From positions 1-64,000 of the forward strand of contig RAYQ01000001.1 in the NCBI GenBank assembly GCA_003612395.1: a stretch of 64,000 bases of DNA, in the 5' to 3' direction. This stretch comes from Parablautia intestinalis (GTDB taxonomy: Bacteria > Bacillota > Clostridia > Lachnospirales > Lachnospiraceae). Positions 26,648-36,235 of this stretch are shown here, piece by piece (the first letter of the stretch is position 1; each line of letters begins with the position of its first letter). The notes below the pieces were generated by a model, which had not been told where the DNA came from, searched no databases, and worked only from the letters and a program-made list of their open reading frames with translations. The translations under genes were made by a program, and so were the position numbers.

Positions 26648-26872
26648 TTAACCCATGCTTTTTTCCTGGAGCAGGCCTGTAATGTCTCCCGGAGTTGAAA
26701 TGGAATTTAAGATTTTGTCCACTTCATCCTTTGACTTTGCATCCTTACACCTTAAAATTATTTCTTCCTTCTCCGCCTCGCTTAAGCTTTCATAATTCTG
26801 CCTGGCTCTGTCGTCCATCACAAGTCCTAAGCCAAATCCCAGAGGCAGGTTGGAAAATCCATTGCTTATCAT
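26648..26872 (-). CDS. Small hypothetical protein (74 aa)
   Basis: Not recognised as a named family. GGAGGTGA lies nine bases before the ATG, which is strong support for translation. The first 20 residues are Gly/Leu-rich (LPLGFGLGLVMD). The remainder is a charged, helical segment (YESLSEAEKEEIILRC, then KSKDEVDKILNSI) resembling the compact helical tails of small Firmicutes proteins of the YlqD/YnzC sort, without a specific match. It is a separate transcript unit between GH2 and metF, with a dispersed repeat in its leader (26987-27022) and a paired-hairpin module after its stop. Confidence 0.7.
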   Translation of the reverse strand: MISNGFSNLPLGFGLGLVMDDRARQNYESLSEAEKEEIILRCKDAKSKDEVDKILNSISTPGDITGLLQEKSMG

Positions 26873-26986
26873 GTGTCCTCACCTCCAGGATTATTATGAG
26901 GACACAAAATGTCTTTTATGCGCTTTCAAAAAATGCAAATATTGGACGGGTCAATTTTATTTTTCATAAAACCAACAACCATCCCG

Positions 26987-27022
26987 CACTTTCCGACATG
27001 CCTTTTTGCCGCACAGACAATA
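26987..27022 (-). repeat. Leader repeat upstream of the 74-aa gene
   Basis: CACTTTCCGACATGCC followed by TTGCCGCACAGACAATAC is a diverged copy of the repeat at 10081-10125 and 41971-42017. It lies about 115 bases upstream of the small gene, in the same relative orientation. Confidence 0.6.
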
Positions 27023-27036
27023 CTTCCGGCCGCGAA

Positions 27037-28827
27037 TCATATTTGTCTCCAGTATCCCACCTGACGCTCGTTAATTTCCCTGACGTTTTCCGGGTCCACC
27101 TTATAGTTTCTGTCAATATCCATCAGGCCATTCATTTCCTGCTGTACATCCGTAACCTGTGTATAACAGTAGCCGCATACATAAGGAATTTCCTTTATAG
27201 CAGTTGTTATTTTATCAAACCGTTCCAAAAAATCATCCTTTGTATTTACCTTATCGCCATATCCCCAGCCGGCATCCCTGCCAAAGGCAATTCCACCAAA
27301 CTCACTGATGATAACAGGCTGTCCTTTATAACCGTATCCATCTGCCATGGCCGATTTAAAGCAGCAATGGTATACCTTTGATGAAAGAATTTCTTCTTTC
27401 AGATTTCCATAACGGTTTTTCAAAACCTCTCCTGCTTCTTCATAGTCATGCAGCGTAATAATATCGGAAACGGTATGCTCCCATCCATCGTTTACGATAA
27501 CCGGACGATAGGGATCTATACTTTTGGTCAAATGATAAACTGCCTCTGTAAAGTGCTGCTGGGCCCGCTTCGTCTTCACCTGACTGATTCCCCAGGATTC
27601 GTTAAAGGGCGTCCATGTGATGATACAGGGATGGTTATAATTCTGGTTTACAATCTCCATCCATTCTCTGGTAAACTCACAGACTGCCTCATCGGAAAAA
27701 TCATAGGCGGCCGCCATTTCACTCCACACCAGCATGCCCTTTACATCGCACCAGTACAGGAACCTTTCATCCTCTGTTTTCTGGTGTTTTCTAAGGCCGT
27801 TGTATCCCAGTGCATGGATTTTGTCAATATCCTCAATTAATGCCTCTTCATTCGGAGGTGTCAGATGAGAATCCTTCCAGTATCCCTGATCCAGAATCAG
27901 TCTCTGATATACAGGGCTTCCATTTAAAAGAATATTGTTCCCGTCTATACGGATTTCCCTCATGGCAAAATAGGAACCGATTTCATCCATTACATCCAGA
28001 TTTTTTATTAACCGGAAAGAAATATCGTACAGGTTTGGTTCTTTTGGGCTCCATGTTTTGACAACCCATGCATAACTGCTGTTCTTTTTCGTCACATCTA
28101 TTTTAGCACATGTGTGCTCTGAAACAATGGCTGTGCAGACCTTATTGATAAACTCCCCCTCAAAGGTAACCACCGCCTCCAGGCTAAGGCTTCCGTCCCA
28201 CATACTCTCCGGCGCATCCACCTGATATTCTAATTCCAGATGGCCATCCGGAATAACAGGTGTCATTTTTATATTTTTCAGAGATATCTTTGGCACATAC
28301 TCTGTCCACACGCTTTTCCAGATTCCCGTAGTCTGTACATACCAGCACTGATAGCTGTCCTTTAGCCAGCGCTGCTTTCCCCTGGGCTGCTGCATGTCGA
28401 AGGAATCCTCCACCTTCACAACAAGCTGGTTTTCTCCCTCTCTCAACAGATTGGTGATATCAAAGGAAAATCTCGCATAGCCGCCTTTGTGGCTGCCTGC
28501 CATCTGACCATTTACCCACAGGGTAGTCAGAAAATCGCTTCCCTCAAAGTGAATAATGTAATTTTCTTTTTCAAGTCTGCCGCCGTCTACCTGTATCTTC
28601 TTTCCGTACCAGATATAATCGTGGCGGCTCTCATCCTGAATACCGCTGAGCTTTGTTTCATAGGTAAAGGGAACCTGTATTTTATGCGTTCCCGCAAAGT
28701 CCTCATACCACTTCTCCTTTTCCCCGACATTGGCATCATCGAAGCGAAACTCCCACTGGCCATTTAAATTCTCCCAGTTATTTCTAACAAACTGTGGACG
28801 CGGGTAATCTTTTATATAGCATTTCAT
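27037..28827 (-). CDS. Glycoside hydrolase family 2 (beta-galactosidase/glucuronidase type)
   Basis: A 596-residue intracellular GH2 enzyme. It has an N-terminal sugar-binding jelly-roll (WENLNGQWEFRFDDA, then GSDFLTTLWVNGQMAGSHKGGY), an Ig-like domain, and a (beta/alpha)8 catalytic domain with acid/base Glu410 (TPFNESWG) and nucleophile Glu509 (PVIISEFGG). It is shorter than LacZ and lacks the C-terminal domain 5. This compact form includes beta-galactosidases, beta-glucuronidases and beta-mannosidase-like enzymes, so specificity is open. AAGAGGTGA lies eight bases before the ATG. It is 50 bases downstream of metY, but its function points to separate control. Confidence 0.9.
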   Translation of the reverse strand: MKCYIKDYPRPQFVRNNWENLNGQWEFRFDDANVGEKEKWYEDFAGTHKIQVPFTYETKLSGIQDESRHDYIWYGKKIQVDGGRLEKENYIIHFEGSDFLTTLWVNGQMAGSHKGGYARFSFDITNLLREGENQLVVKVEDSFDMQQPRGKQRWLKDSYQCWYVQTTGIWKSVWTEYVPKISLKNIKMTPVIPDGHLELEYQVDAPESMWDGSLSLEAVVTFEGEFINKVCTAIVSEHTCAKIDVTKKNSSYAWVVKTWSPKEPNLYDISFRLIKNLDVMDEIGSYFAMREIRIDGNNILLNGSPVYQRLILDQGYWKDSHLTPPNEEALIEDIDKIHALGYNGLRKHQKTEDERFLYWCDVKGMLVWSEMAAAYDFSDEAVCEFTREWMEIVNQNYNHPCIITWTPFNESWGISQVKTKRAQQHFTEAVYHLTKSIDPYRPVIVNDGWEHTVSDIITLHDYEEAGEVLKNRYGNLKEEILSSKVYHCCFKSAMADGYGYKGQPVIISEFGGIAFGRDAGWGYGDKVNTKDDFLERFDKITTAIKEIPYVCGYCYTQVTDVQQEMNGLMDIDRNYKVDPENVREINERQVGYWRQI

Positions 28828-28876
28828 ATGTTATTTCACCTCTTTTTCTTGTAATATTACTTTTCAATTATTTGAC

Positions 28877-30160
28877 TTAAATTGCCGCCAGAGCGTTAGA
28901 TAAATCGGCAATCAAATCTTCCTTATCCTCAAGTCCGCAGGAAATCCTGATAAGTCCTGCCGGAACTCCTGCCGCTGCGAGCTGCCGCTCTGTCATCTGA
29001 CGGTGGGTTGAGGTGGCCGGGTTTAAACAGCATGTCCTTGCATCCGCCACATGGGTTTCAATCGCTGCCAGCTTTAAATGCTTCATGAAAGTTTCCGCCG
29101 CAGCGCGTCCGCCCTTTAATTCAAAGGATACCACGCCGCATCCTCCGTTTGGCATATACTTTTTCGCAGTCTCGTAATATTTATCTTCCTCAAGCCCCGG
29201 ATAATTTACATAAGATACCTGGGGATGTCTGCTCAAAAACTCCGCCACGGCCTGTCCGTTTGCCACGTGGCGGGGCATTCTCACGTGCAGGGACTCAAGG
29301 CCAAGATTCAAAATATAAGCGCTCTGGGGTGACTGCATACATCCAAGATCCCGCATCAGCTGGGAGGTGCATTTTGTGATAAAAGCTCCTTCCTTTCCGA
29401 ATTTTTCCGCATAAGTAATTCCGTGATAAGATTCATCCGGCTCACAGAGCCCCGGAAATTTATCCCTGTGGGCCATCCAGTCAAATTTACCGGCGTCAAC
29501 AATTGCGCCCCCCACGGCTGCCCCGTGTCCGTCCATATATTTGGTAGTGGAATGGGTTACAATATCCGCCCCCCACTCGATGGGCCGGCAGTTAACAGGA
29601 GTTGGGAAGGTGTTATCCACAATCAGGGGAACTCCGTGCCCGTGCGCCGCTTTTGCAAACTTCTCAATATCCAGCACCGTAAGCGCCGGATTGGCAATAG
29701 ACTCGCCAAATACGGCTCTGGTATTTTCTTTAAAGGCTGCATTCAGCTCCTCTACCGTACAGTCCGGTGAGACAAAGGTGGTTTCAATCCCCATTTTCGC
29801 CATTGTCACGGAAATCAGATTAAAGGTTCCGCCGTAAATCGAGGAGGAAGACACTATATGGCTTCCACACTCGCAAATATTAAAAAGTGCAAAGAAGTTG
29901 GCCGCCTGTCCCGAAGATGTGAGCATTGCGGCAGTTCCGCCCTCTAATTCCGCTATTTTGGCCGCCACATAATCGTTGGTGGGATTTTGCAGACGGGAAT
30001 AAAAATATCCCGAAGCTTCTAAGTCAAAAAGCTTTCCCATATCCTCGCTGGTGGCGTATTTGAATGTGGTGGACTGAATAATCGGTATCTGGCGCGGCTC
30101 CCCGTTTCCCGGTCTGTAACCGGCCTGTACACATTTTGTATCCATTTTATACTCGCTCAA
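28877..30160 (-). CDS. metY: O-acetylhomoserine sulfhydrylase (MetY-type)
   Basis: A 427-residue PLP enzyme of the Cys/Met metabolism family. It forms homocysteine from O-acetylhomoserine and sulfide. Motifs: PIIQSTTFKYAT, YSRLQNPTNDYVAAKIAELEGG, SSGQAANFFA, the PLP Lys207 in HSTTKYMDGHG, and the MetY-type end TCCLNPATSTHRQM plus LIRISCGLED. It uses a TTG start at 30160 with AAGGAAGGA five bases upstream. The first ATG is five codons later and has no site. It lies 33 bases after tex, so read-through is likely. It links with metF in methionine synthesis. Confidence 0.94.
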   Translation of the reverse strand: MSEYKMDTKCVQAGYRPGNGEPRQIPIIQSTTFKYATSEDMGKLFDLEASGYFYSRLQNPTNDYVAAKIAELEGGTAAMLTSSGQAANFFALFNICECGSHIVSSSSIYGGTFNLISVTMAKMGIETTFVSPDCTVEELNAAFKENTRAVFGESIANPALTVLDIEKFAKAAHGHGVPLIVDNTFPTPVNCRPIEWGADIVTHSTTKYMDGHGAAVGGAIVDAGKFDWMAHRDKFPGLCEPDESYHGITYAEKFGKEGAFITKCTSQLMRDLGCMQSPQSAYILNLGLESLHVRMPRHVANGQAVAEFLSRHPQVSYVNYPGLEEDKYYETAKKYMPNGGCGVVSFELKGGRAAAETFMKHLKLAAIETHVADARTCCLNPATSTHRQMTERQLAAAGVPAGLIRISCGLEDKEDLIADLSNALAAI

Positions 30161-30193
30161 TGAAATCCTTCCTTTCTCCCCGCAGCTTTTCTG

Positions 30194-32575
30194 CTACGCT
30201 TTTTGGTTAATCTTCATAGTAAGCCCGATTCTTTTCTTGGCTACATCCACCGTAAGCACCTGTACATCCACAATATCCCCTACGCGCACCGCCTCTAAAG
30301 GATGCTTAATAAAGCGGTCAGTAATCTGGGAGATGTGAACCAGCCCGTCCTGATGGACGCCGATATCCACAAAAACACCAAAGTCAATGACATTTCGGAC
30401 GGTTCCCTTTAGAATCATGCCCGGCTTTAAATCCTTCATATCCAGCACATCGCTTCGAAGAATTGGCGCCGGCATATTTTCTCTGGGGTCTCTTGAAGGC
30501 TTTTCCAGCTCTTTTAAAATATCGGTAAGGGTAATCTCTCCGATGCCAAGTTCCTCCGCTATTTGCTTTTTATTTTTAATTTTTTTCTCCAAAGTGCCGG
30601 TTGCCGCAGCTCCGGTCATTTCATCAGCTGTTTCCTGCTGACCGGCTCTTCCCTTTGCTCTTACAGGCTCCGCAGAAGTCATTGCCATATCGCCCATTGC
30701 TGCCGCTAACGCTTTTCCCATGGCAGTGTTTGTGTTGCGTATTACAATTTTCTGCTGCTTTGCTCTTACCTGCCTTGCGGGAGCAGGCGCCTCCTTTTTC
30801 ACACTGCCCGTACCTTTTGCCGCCTGCTTTTGGGCAAGGCGCACATCCTCCATGGTAAGCCCCATTTTATCTAAAAGCTTCAAAGCCGCCTCGTAAGATT
30901 CCGGATGAACACTGGTTGCATCTAAGGGGTTATCCCCGTCCGGAATCCTTAAAAAGCCCGCGCACTGCTCATATGCCTTGGGCCCTAATTTAGGCACCTT
31001 CAAAAGCTGTGCCCTGTTTAAAAAGCGCCCGTTTTGTTCCCGGTAATCCACAATATTTTTTGCAATAGTCTTGGAAATACCGGAAATATACCCCAAAAGA
31101 GAGGCGGAAGCGGTATTCAAATCCACGCCAACCTTATTTACGCAGTCCTCCACCACACCTCCAAGGGCTTCTCCCAACTTTTTCTGGTTCATATCGTGCT
31201 GATACTGCCCTACTCCAATGGACTTGGGGTCAATCTTTACAAGCTCTGCCAAAGGATCCTGCAGTCTTCTCGCAATGGAGGCCGCACTTCTTTGGCCTAC
31301 ATCAAAATTCGGGAACTCCTCCGTAGCCAGCTTACTTGCAGAATAAACCGAAGCCCCCGCCTCGTTTACAATCACATACTGTACAGGACTATTAAGCTCC
31401 TTTAAAAGCTCCACAATTACCTGCTCCGATTCCCTTGAAGCAGTTCCGTTTCCGACACTAATCAGGGAAACGCCGTATTTCTTAATAAGCTTCTTTAATT
31501 CCGCTTTGGACTCTTCCACCTTATTCTGAGGCGCTGTGGGATAAATCACTTTGGTGTCAAGTACTTTTCCCGTGGCGTCCACCACTGCCAGCTTACAGCC
31601 TGTACGGAAAGCCGGATCCCAGCCCAGTACCACCTTGCCTGTAATGGGAGGCTGCATCAAAAGCTGCTCCAAATTCTTTCCAAAGACAGTAATAGCGCCG
31701 TCCTCCGCTTTTTCTGTTAACTCGTTTCTGATCTCGCGCTCAATAGCAGGCGCAATCAGCCTGTCATAAGCATCCTCTATCACTTCCTGCAAAGCAGGGG
31801 TTGTAAATTCATTTTCGCTGGTAATCGTCTTTTTGGCAAGGTAAGTCAGTATTCTCTCCACAGGCGCAACGATTTTGACATTCAGGAACTTTTCATTTTC
31901 CCCCCTGTTTAATGCCAGTACACGGTGTCCCGCCACCTTTTTAAGCGGTTCCTCATAGGTATAGTACATTTCGTAAACGCTCTGGGCCTTCTCATCCTTA
32001 GCCGTACTGGTAAGCACCCCTTCTTCCATAGTAATATTGCGGACGTACATACGGTAATCCGCTTCATCGGAAATCATTTCCGCAATAATATCCTTTGCCC
32101 CCTGCAAAGCTTCCTTCGTATCCTTTACTTCCTTTTCTGCACTGACATATTTTTCCGCTTCCACCTCAAGAGGCTCCTGCGCCTCCTGCTTCAAAATATA
32201 TTCCGCCAGACCCTCTAAGCCCTTTTCCTTTGCCACACTGGCCCTTGTCTTTCTCTTGGGCCTGTAAGGACGGTATAAGTCCTCAACCACCACGAGGGTT
32301 TCCGCCGCCAGAATCTTATCCTTCAGTTCTTCGGTCAACTTTCCCTGTTCCTCGATGCTCCCGATTACCTGCTCTTTCTTTTCCTCCAGATTTCGCAGAT
32401 AATTCAGTCTCTCATAGAGATCCCGCAGCACTTCATCGTTCAAAGAACCCGTGGCTTCCTTTCGGTAACGGGAAATAAAAGGAATCGTATTTCCCTCATC
32501 AATCAGCTTCACAGCCGCCTCCACCTGCCACTTTTCAACTTTAAGTTCTTCTTTTAACTTCAGTAAAATATCCAT
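30194..32575 (-). CDS. tex: Tex-family RNA-binding transcription accessory protein
   Basis: A 793-residue Tex protein. It has an N-terminal helical Tex domain (ISRYRKEATGSLNDEVLRDL), a YqgF/RNase H-like domain (GWDPAFRTGCKLAVVD), helix-hairpin-helix repeats (NTASASLLGYISGISKTIA, and FLNRAQLLKVPKLGPKAYEQ), and a C-terminal S1 domain (GMILKGTVRNVIDFGVFVDIG, ending in AKKRIGLTMK). It is longer than usual because of an Ala/Lys/Thr-rich insert before the S1 domain (about residues 590-690). It binds nucleic acid and affects transcription and recombination. The gene is well conserved and not part of a local pathway. Confidence 0.96.
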   Translation of the reverse strand: MDILLKLKEELKVEKWQVEAAVKLIDEGNTIPFISRYRKEATGSLNDEVLRDLYERLNYLRNLEEKKEQVIGSIEEQGKLTEELKDKILAAETLVVVEDLYRPYRPKRKTRASVAKEKGLEGLAEYILKQEAQEPLEVEAEKYVSAEKEVKDTKEALQGAKDIIAEMISDEADYRMYVRNITMEEGVLTSTAKDEKAQSVYEMYYTYEEPLKKVAGHRVLALNRGENEKFLNVKIVAPVERILTYLAKKTITSENEFTTPALQEVIEDAYDRLIAPAIEREIRNELTEKAEDGAITVFGKNLEQLLMQPPITGKVVLGWDPAFRTGCKLAVVDATGKVLDTKVIYPTAPQNKVEESKAELKKLIKKYGVSLISVGNGTASRESEQVIVELLKELNSPVQYVIVNEAGASVYSASKLATEEFPNFDVGQRSAASIARRLQDPLAELVKIDPKSIGVGQYQHDMNQKKLGEALGGVVEDCVNKVGVDLNTASASLLGYISGISKTIAKNIVDYREQNGRFLNRAQLLKVPKLGPKAYEQCAGFLRIPDGDNPLDATSVHPESYEAALKLLDKMGLTMEDVRLAQKQAAKGTGSVKKEAPAPARQVRAKQQKIVIRNTNTAMGKALAAAMGDMAMTSAEPVRAKGRAGQQETADEMTGAAATGTLEKKIKNKKQIAEELGIGEITLTDILKELEKPSRDPRENMPAPILRSDVLDMKDLKPGMILKGTVRNVIDFGVFVDIGVHQDGLVHISQITDRFIKHPLEAVRVGDIVDVQVLTVDVAKKRIGLTMKINQKA

Positions 32576-32761
32576 ATTTTCCCATCCTTACAATTTGACT
32601 CTGTTATTAGAACCCGGCGGCGCATATCTGCCGGCGGGGCTCCTTTTATTATAGTGATAAGTGTATCTTTTTTCAAGAAAGATTTGCTTTTTCCGCCCCT
32701 TCCCCGACTGGCCCGGGCGCTAAGCTTAATGACATTGCTGCATAAGGCGTCCAAAAGACAT

Positions 32762-34324
32762 TCATCTTAACGTATTTTGATACCGTTCAGGCGTCATACC
32801 TGTTTTTTTCTTAAAGACCCTGAAAAAGTATTTGGGGTTTTCGTACCCTACGGTCTTAGACACCTGATACACCTTAAGATTTGTGGTTCCAAGAAGTTCC
32901 TTTGCTTTTTCAATACGGGTATGATTCAAATAATCAATAAACTTTTCACCTGTTTTCTTTTTAAATGCCTGGCTTAAGTAACTGCTGTTAATATAAAAAA
33001 GTGAAGCCACAAAATCACGGGTTAAATCCTTCTGATAGTTGTTATCCACATAAATTTTGATTTTGTCAATGAGATCGTTTCCTGCGTATACGCTTTTGGG
33101 GCGGAGCATAGCCGTTAAATTGAGAAAAAACTGCTGGTAATACTTTTTTACCTCCTCCAGTGAATACAGCGTATTTATAATTGCGTGCATATTATGGGAG
33201 GGCTTGCCGGCATCATCCTTTTGATTCAAATAATGATTCAGGACAAACTGACACTGGACGGACAGATGTTCACAATTCTGCTTAACATCCTTGAGGGTAC
33301 ATCCGGGAACTCCCTTATAGTAATCAAACAATTCTTCGCTCATCAGACAGACTTTGTCACTTTCCCCCGACTCAATCCGAAATAAAAATTCTTCCTGCAA
33401 AGGCCAGCTTAAGGAAACCGGTTCACCGGATTCCTGATAAAAACAGCATTCATGCCCCATAACAGTGACAGGCTGTTTATCCAAAGCTTCGGTTGTTTCC
33501 CAAAACGCTCTGTTAAGCCGGGAGATATTTTCGTGGCATTCACTTATACCTATCCGGATGCTGCACGCCTGCCGCGATCCCCATAGCCAGATAAGCTCCG
33601 AGAACTGCTCAATGTTGGCATCCTTTTGTCTGCTGCCCTCAGGAAGAAATAAAATAATAAACCGAAATTGTTCCAGGGACGGATGCGGCAGATAAACCAT
33701 AAATTCCGAAAATCCGTTCTCCTTAAGCCATTCTTCCAGCCCCGGCTCGGCAGACAGATTCATCAGGTAAAGTGTAAACAATATAAACTGGTGTGTGTTG
33801 TTGATGAACTTTAATCTTTCCGAGAGAATAGATTGAGAGTCCGATTCGTATCCAAGAATCTGTCCCTTTAAGAAGTTCCTGTCCAGGTCATAGTATGCTC
33901 TTTCCCTGTCTTCCTGCACAGAGGAAATCTGGCTCCTTAAATGCTCCTTCGTTTTCAAAGCGTCTATCGTGGATAAAACAGCCTTTTGAATTTCCTTTGC
34001 GCTGAACGGTTTCAGGATATAGTCCACCGCCTTTGAAGTAATTGCCTGTCTCATATAATCAAAATTCTGATACCCGCTGACCACGATCAAAGGCAGGTCA
34101 GGAAAATGCTCTGACAGATAGGGAAGCAGCTCCATGCCGTCCATCACAGGCATATACATATCCAGAATTGCAAAATCCGGATGCGTTTCTTTAATCAGTT
34201 CAATTCCTTCCTGCCCGTTGACGGCTTCCCCGCAGCAGACGGCCAGATCCGAAAGAGCTTTCAGTTTCTTTATAGTTCCCTTCCTTATAAGCGATTCATC
34301 ATCTATAACTATATATCTATACAA
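32762..34324 (-). CDS. AraC-family response regulator of sugar locus 2
   Basis: A 520-residue YesN-like regulator. The receiver domain has the motif YIVIDDESLIRKG, phosphoacceptor Asp in AILDMYMPVMDG and Lys in DYILKPF. A long linker domain follows, then two AraC helix-turn-helix segments (VASLFYINSSYLSQAFKKKTG, KVYQVSKTVGYENPKYFFRVFKK). The likely start is TTG at 34324, placed five bases after GGGAGGG. It overlaps the kinase stop by eight bases, giving coupled translation. A longer frame upstream is only the kinase gene read in another frame. It should control the divergent lipoprotein-permease-esterase operon. Confidence 0.92.
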   Translation of the reverse strand: MYRYIVIDDESLIRKGTIKKLKALSDLAVCCGEAVNGQEGIELIKETHPDFAILDMYMPVMDGMELLPYLSEHFPDLPLIVVSGYQNFDYMRQAITSKAVDYILKPFSAKEIQKAVLSTIDALKTKEHLRSQISSVQEDRERAYYDLDRNFLKGQILGYESDSQSILSERLKFINNTHQFILFTLYLMNLSAEPGLEEWLKENGFSEFMVYLPHPSLEQFRFIILFLPEGSRQKDANIEQFSELIWLWGSRQACSIRIGISECHENISRLNRAFWETTEALDKQPVTVMGHECCFYQESGEPVSLSWPLQEEFLFRIESGESDKVCLMSEELFDYYKGVPGCTLKDVKQNCEHLSVQCQFVLNHYLNQKDDAGKPSHNMHAIINTLYSLEEVKKYYQQFFLNLTAMLRPKSVYAGNDLIDKIKIYVDNNYQKDLTRDFVASLFYINSSYLSQAFKKKTGEKFIDYLNHTRIEKAKELLGTTNLKVYQVSKTVGYENPKYFFRVFKKKTGMTPERYQNTLR

Positions 34325-36080
34325 TTTTACCCTCCCCCGCACGGCTGCCTGGAAATATGGGAACACGTATCTCGATTTTAGTGCCTTCCCTTTCCACACT
34401 GTTAATGGAAAGACCGTATCCTTTCCCATAATACAACTCTACCCGGGACTGAATATTTTTAAGGCCGATACTTTCTTTCTCCCTGTGTCCAAGTTCTGTG
34501 AAAGTGGTTTCTTCCTGAAGGCGCCCTCTTAACTTTGTCAGCCGATCCTGTGAAATCCCTTTTCCATTATCAGATATGACAATAAGCAGCATATCCTGCG
34601 AAACTCTGGCAGAAAGGCTGATTTCATCACCGCAGTTTCCATATTCCAGGCCATGAATCAGGGAATTTTCAACAACCGGCTGGAAAATCAGCTTTAATAT
34701 TTTTTGTCCATAAAGTTCCTCAGGTACATTTTCCACAAACCGGAACTTATCATCACAGCGAATTCTCTGGATAATCATATAATCCCGCACATGATTAAGC
34801 TCATCTTCAATCGTCACCAGCTCACTGTCCGTTTTAATGGCGTATCGGAACATATGGCCGAGTGACATGGACATAATGCTTATCTGCTCCTGTTCGGCCA
34901 GCTCGGCCATACTGTTAATGGATTCCAGCGTGTTAAACAGAAAGTGAGAATTGATTCTGGCCTCTAAAGCTTTCATCTGGGTATCTAAAATAATCAGTTT
35001 ATTTTTATATTCCGTTTTAATAAAATCGTTAATTTCCGCCATCATCTTATCATACTGACGATACAGAATACCAATTTCATCCTTTCTGTTCTCGTACTTT
35101 GCCGGCAGTTCCACATGAACCATCTGCTGCTTAACCATGCAGTTGCTGAGCTTTTCTATAGGGGTAATAAAGTCCCTGGCAATTCGCATAGTCAGCGAAA
35201 AAATGCATAACAGGCACAAAGCAGCCAGCAGAATAAGCAATAACAGCGTGTTGCTGTATTCCGCCTTCAAAGAAGCATAATCAATGGTGACCGAAAGCTC
35301 AAAGGGCGTCTGGAAAACAGGCTCCACAGTGGAATTTTCCTTTGTGGGAATAATATCCGGATGGCTTTCTTTCATATTCGTATAAATGACTGATTGGTTG
35401 TCCGTGTTAGTCAGGGTAATATTCGTGATATCCGACAGGGCGGTTTCTTTGCTTAAGTCAAACATTTCCGGCGAGTATTCCACAACAATCACCCCCAAAT
35501 GCTGGAAATCCCGATCTGCATCGCGGATAAGGTGTGAAACAAAAAAGCACTCATAATTTCCTCCGAACATGGGATAAACATCTAAAGGGCTGATATAAAT
35601 GCTCCCGTTTAAAGCCCTGGTTTTCTGGTACCAGTCATCGTTTATGGGGTCGTAACCGGAAGCAATGCCTTCATCCGCATTACGTGCATGGCCGAAAACA
35701 GAGCGTTCCTGTGTAAATATGTAAATACCCTTTATGTAATTCTGATTATACATAGCTGACTGACAAGCTGTTTTAATGTTCTCGGAGGCATGATACATGT
35801 CACTGTCACTGATTATTTCCGCATTTTTAAGGTTTCTCAGGGTAGATAAAACAGCATTGTTATCTGCACTGTAAAAGGTCAGAAAGCTTAAGGTCTGGCG
35901 AATGGAATCGTAAGACTCACGCACTTTAAAAGAAAGATTTTTAAACTCATTATCTGCAATAGTGGTAATGTGCCTGTTGATAATATGAACATATTGTGTG
36001 TAAGCAAAGACTGTCATGCACATCAGCGGGATAATGGTAATAGCCGTAAATGACAGCAGCAGTTTTTTCTTTAAATTCAT
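34317..36080 (-). CDS. YesM-type sensor histidine kinase of sugar locus 2
   Basis: A 587-residue kinase with an N-terminal helix (KLLLSFTAITIIPLMCMTVFAY), an external sensor of about 250 residues, a second helix near residue 285, HAMP, the His_kinase motif EARINSHFLFNTLESINSM and an HATPase domain with NSLIHGLEYG and DNGKGISQD. The start is either ATG 36080 or ATG 36092 (extra MAIF). Neither has ideal spacing, because the ribosome site sits in a repeated element shared with two other genes. A much longer frame to 36644 is antisense to the lipoprotein gene and is not real. It is divergent from the importer operon it probably controls. Confidence 0.93.
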   Translation of the reverse strand: MNLKKKLLLSFTAITIIPLMCMTVFAYTQYVHIINRHITTIADNEFKNLSFKVRESYDSIRQTLSFLTFYSADNNAVLSTLRNLKNAEIISDSDMYHASENIKTACQSAMYNQNYIKGIYIFTQERSVFGHARNADEGIASGYDPINDDWYQKTRALNGSIYISPLDVYPMFGGNYECFFVSHLIRDADRDFQHLGVIVVEYSPEMFDLSKETALSDITNITLTNTDNQSVIYTNMKESHPDIIPTKENSTVEPVFQTPFELSVTIDYASLKAEYSNTLLLLILLAALCLLCIFSLTMRIARDFITPIEKLSNCMVKQQMVHVELPAKYENRKDEIGILYRQYDKMMAEINDFIKTEYKNKLIILDTQMKALEARINSHFLFNTLESINSMAELAEQEQISIMSMSLGHMFRYAIKTDSELVTIEDELNHVRDYMIIQRIRCDDKFRFVENVPEELYGQKILKLIFQPVVENSLIHGLEYGNCGDEISLSARVSQDMLLIVISDNGKGISQDRLTKLRGRLQEETTFTELGHREKESIGLKNIQSRVELYYGKGYGLSINSVEREGTKIEIRVPIFPGSRAGEGKIV

Positions 36081-36112
36081 AAAAATAGCCATGCTCCTTT
36101 CACAACCTGCAG
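36078..36112 (-). repeat. RBS-and-start leader repeat, copy 1
   Basis: On the minus strand this reads CTGCAGGTTGTGAAAGGAG, then CATGGCTATTTTTATG. It matches copies at 44355-44398 and 49607-49650 with about five differences in 35 bases. All three end at the start codon of an unrelated gene and encode M-(A/V)-I-F-M. Confidence 0.85.
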
Positions 36113-36202
36113 GCCCCTGGCACCAAAAAGCGGACAAATTCGCCGGACAATCAGATCCAAAACGGCAAAATATAACAATTGTGTACCATCTTCGACAACC
36201 AA

Positions 36203-36235
36203 AGTATACTACATTTGACGATATAATACAAATGT
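36203..36235 (-). promoter_or_regulatory. Kinase promoter overlapped by a dyad
   Basis: On the minus strand TTGTAT (36231-36226) and TATACT (36208-36203) are 17 bases apart. The arms ACATTTG and CAAATGT (36211-36235) form a dyad across the spacer and -35, in the centre of the divergent region. This suggests autoregulation, or one site serving both directions. The remaining roughly 250-base spacer holds no gene. A clear plus-strand promoter for the lipoprotein was not identified. Confidence 0.5.

Noticed and set aside
28828-28876. S-box or T-box riboswitch for metY
   Set aside because: The metY gene is only 33 bases after tex on its 5' side, too short for a riboswitch, and the bases 3' of metY show no such motifs.
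32560-32754. 64-residue minus-strand frame between tex and the locus 2 regulator
   Set aside because: It overlaps the tex start, has no ribosome site, and has a composition typical of non-coding GC-rich sequence.
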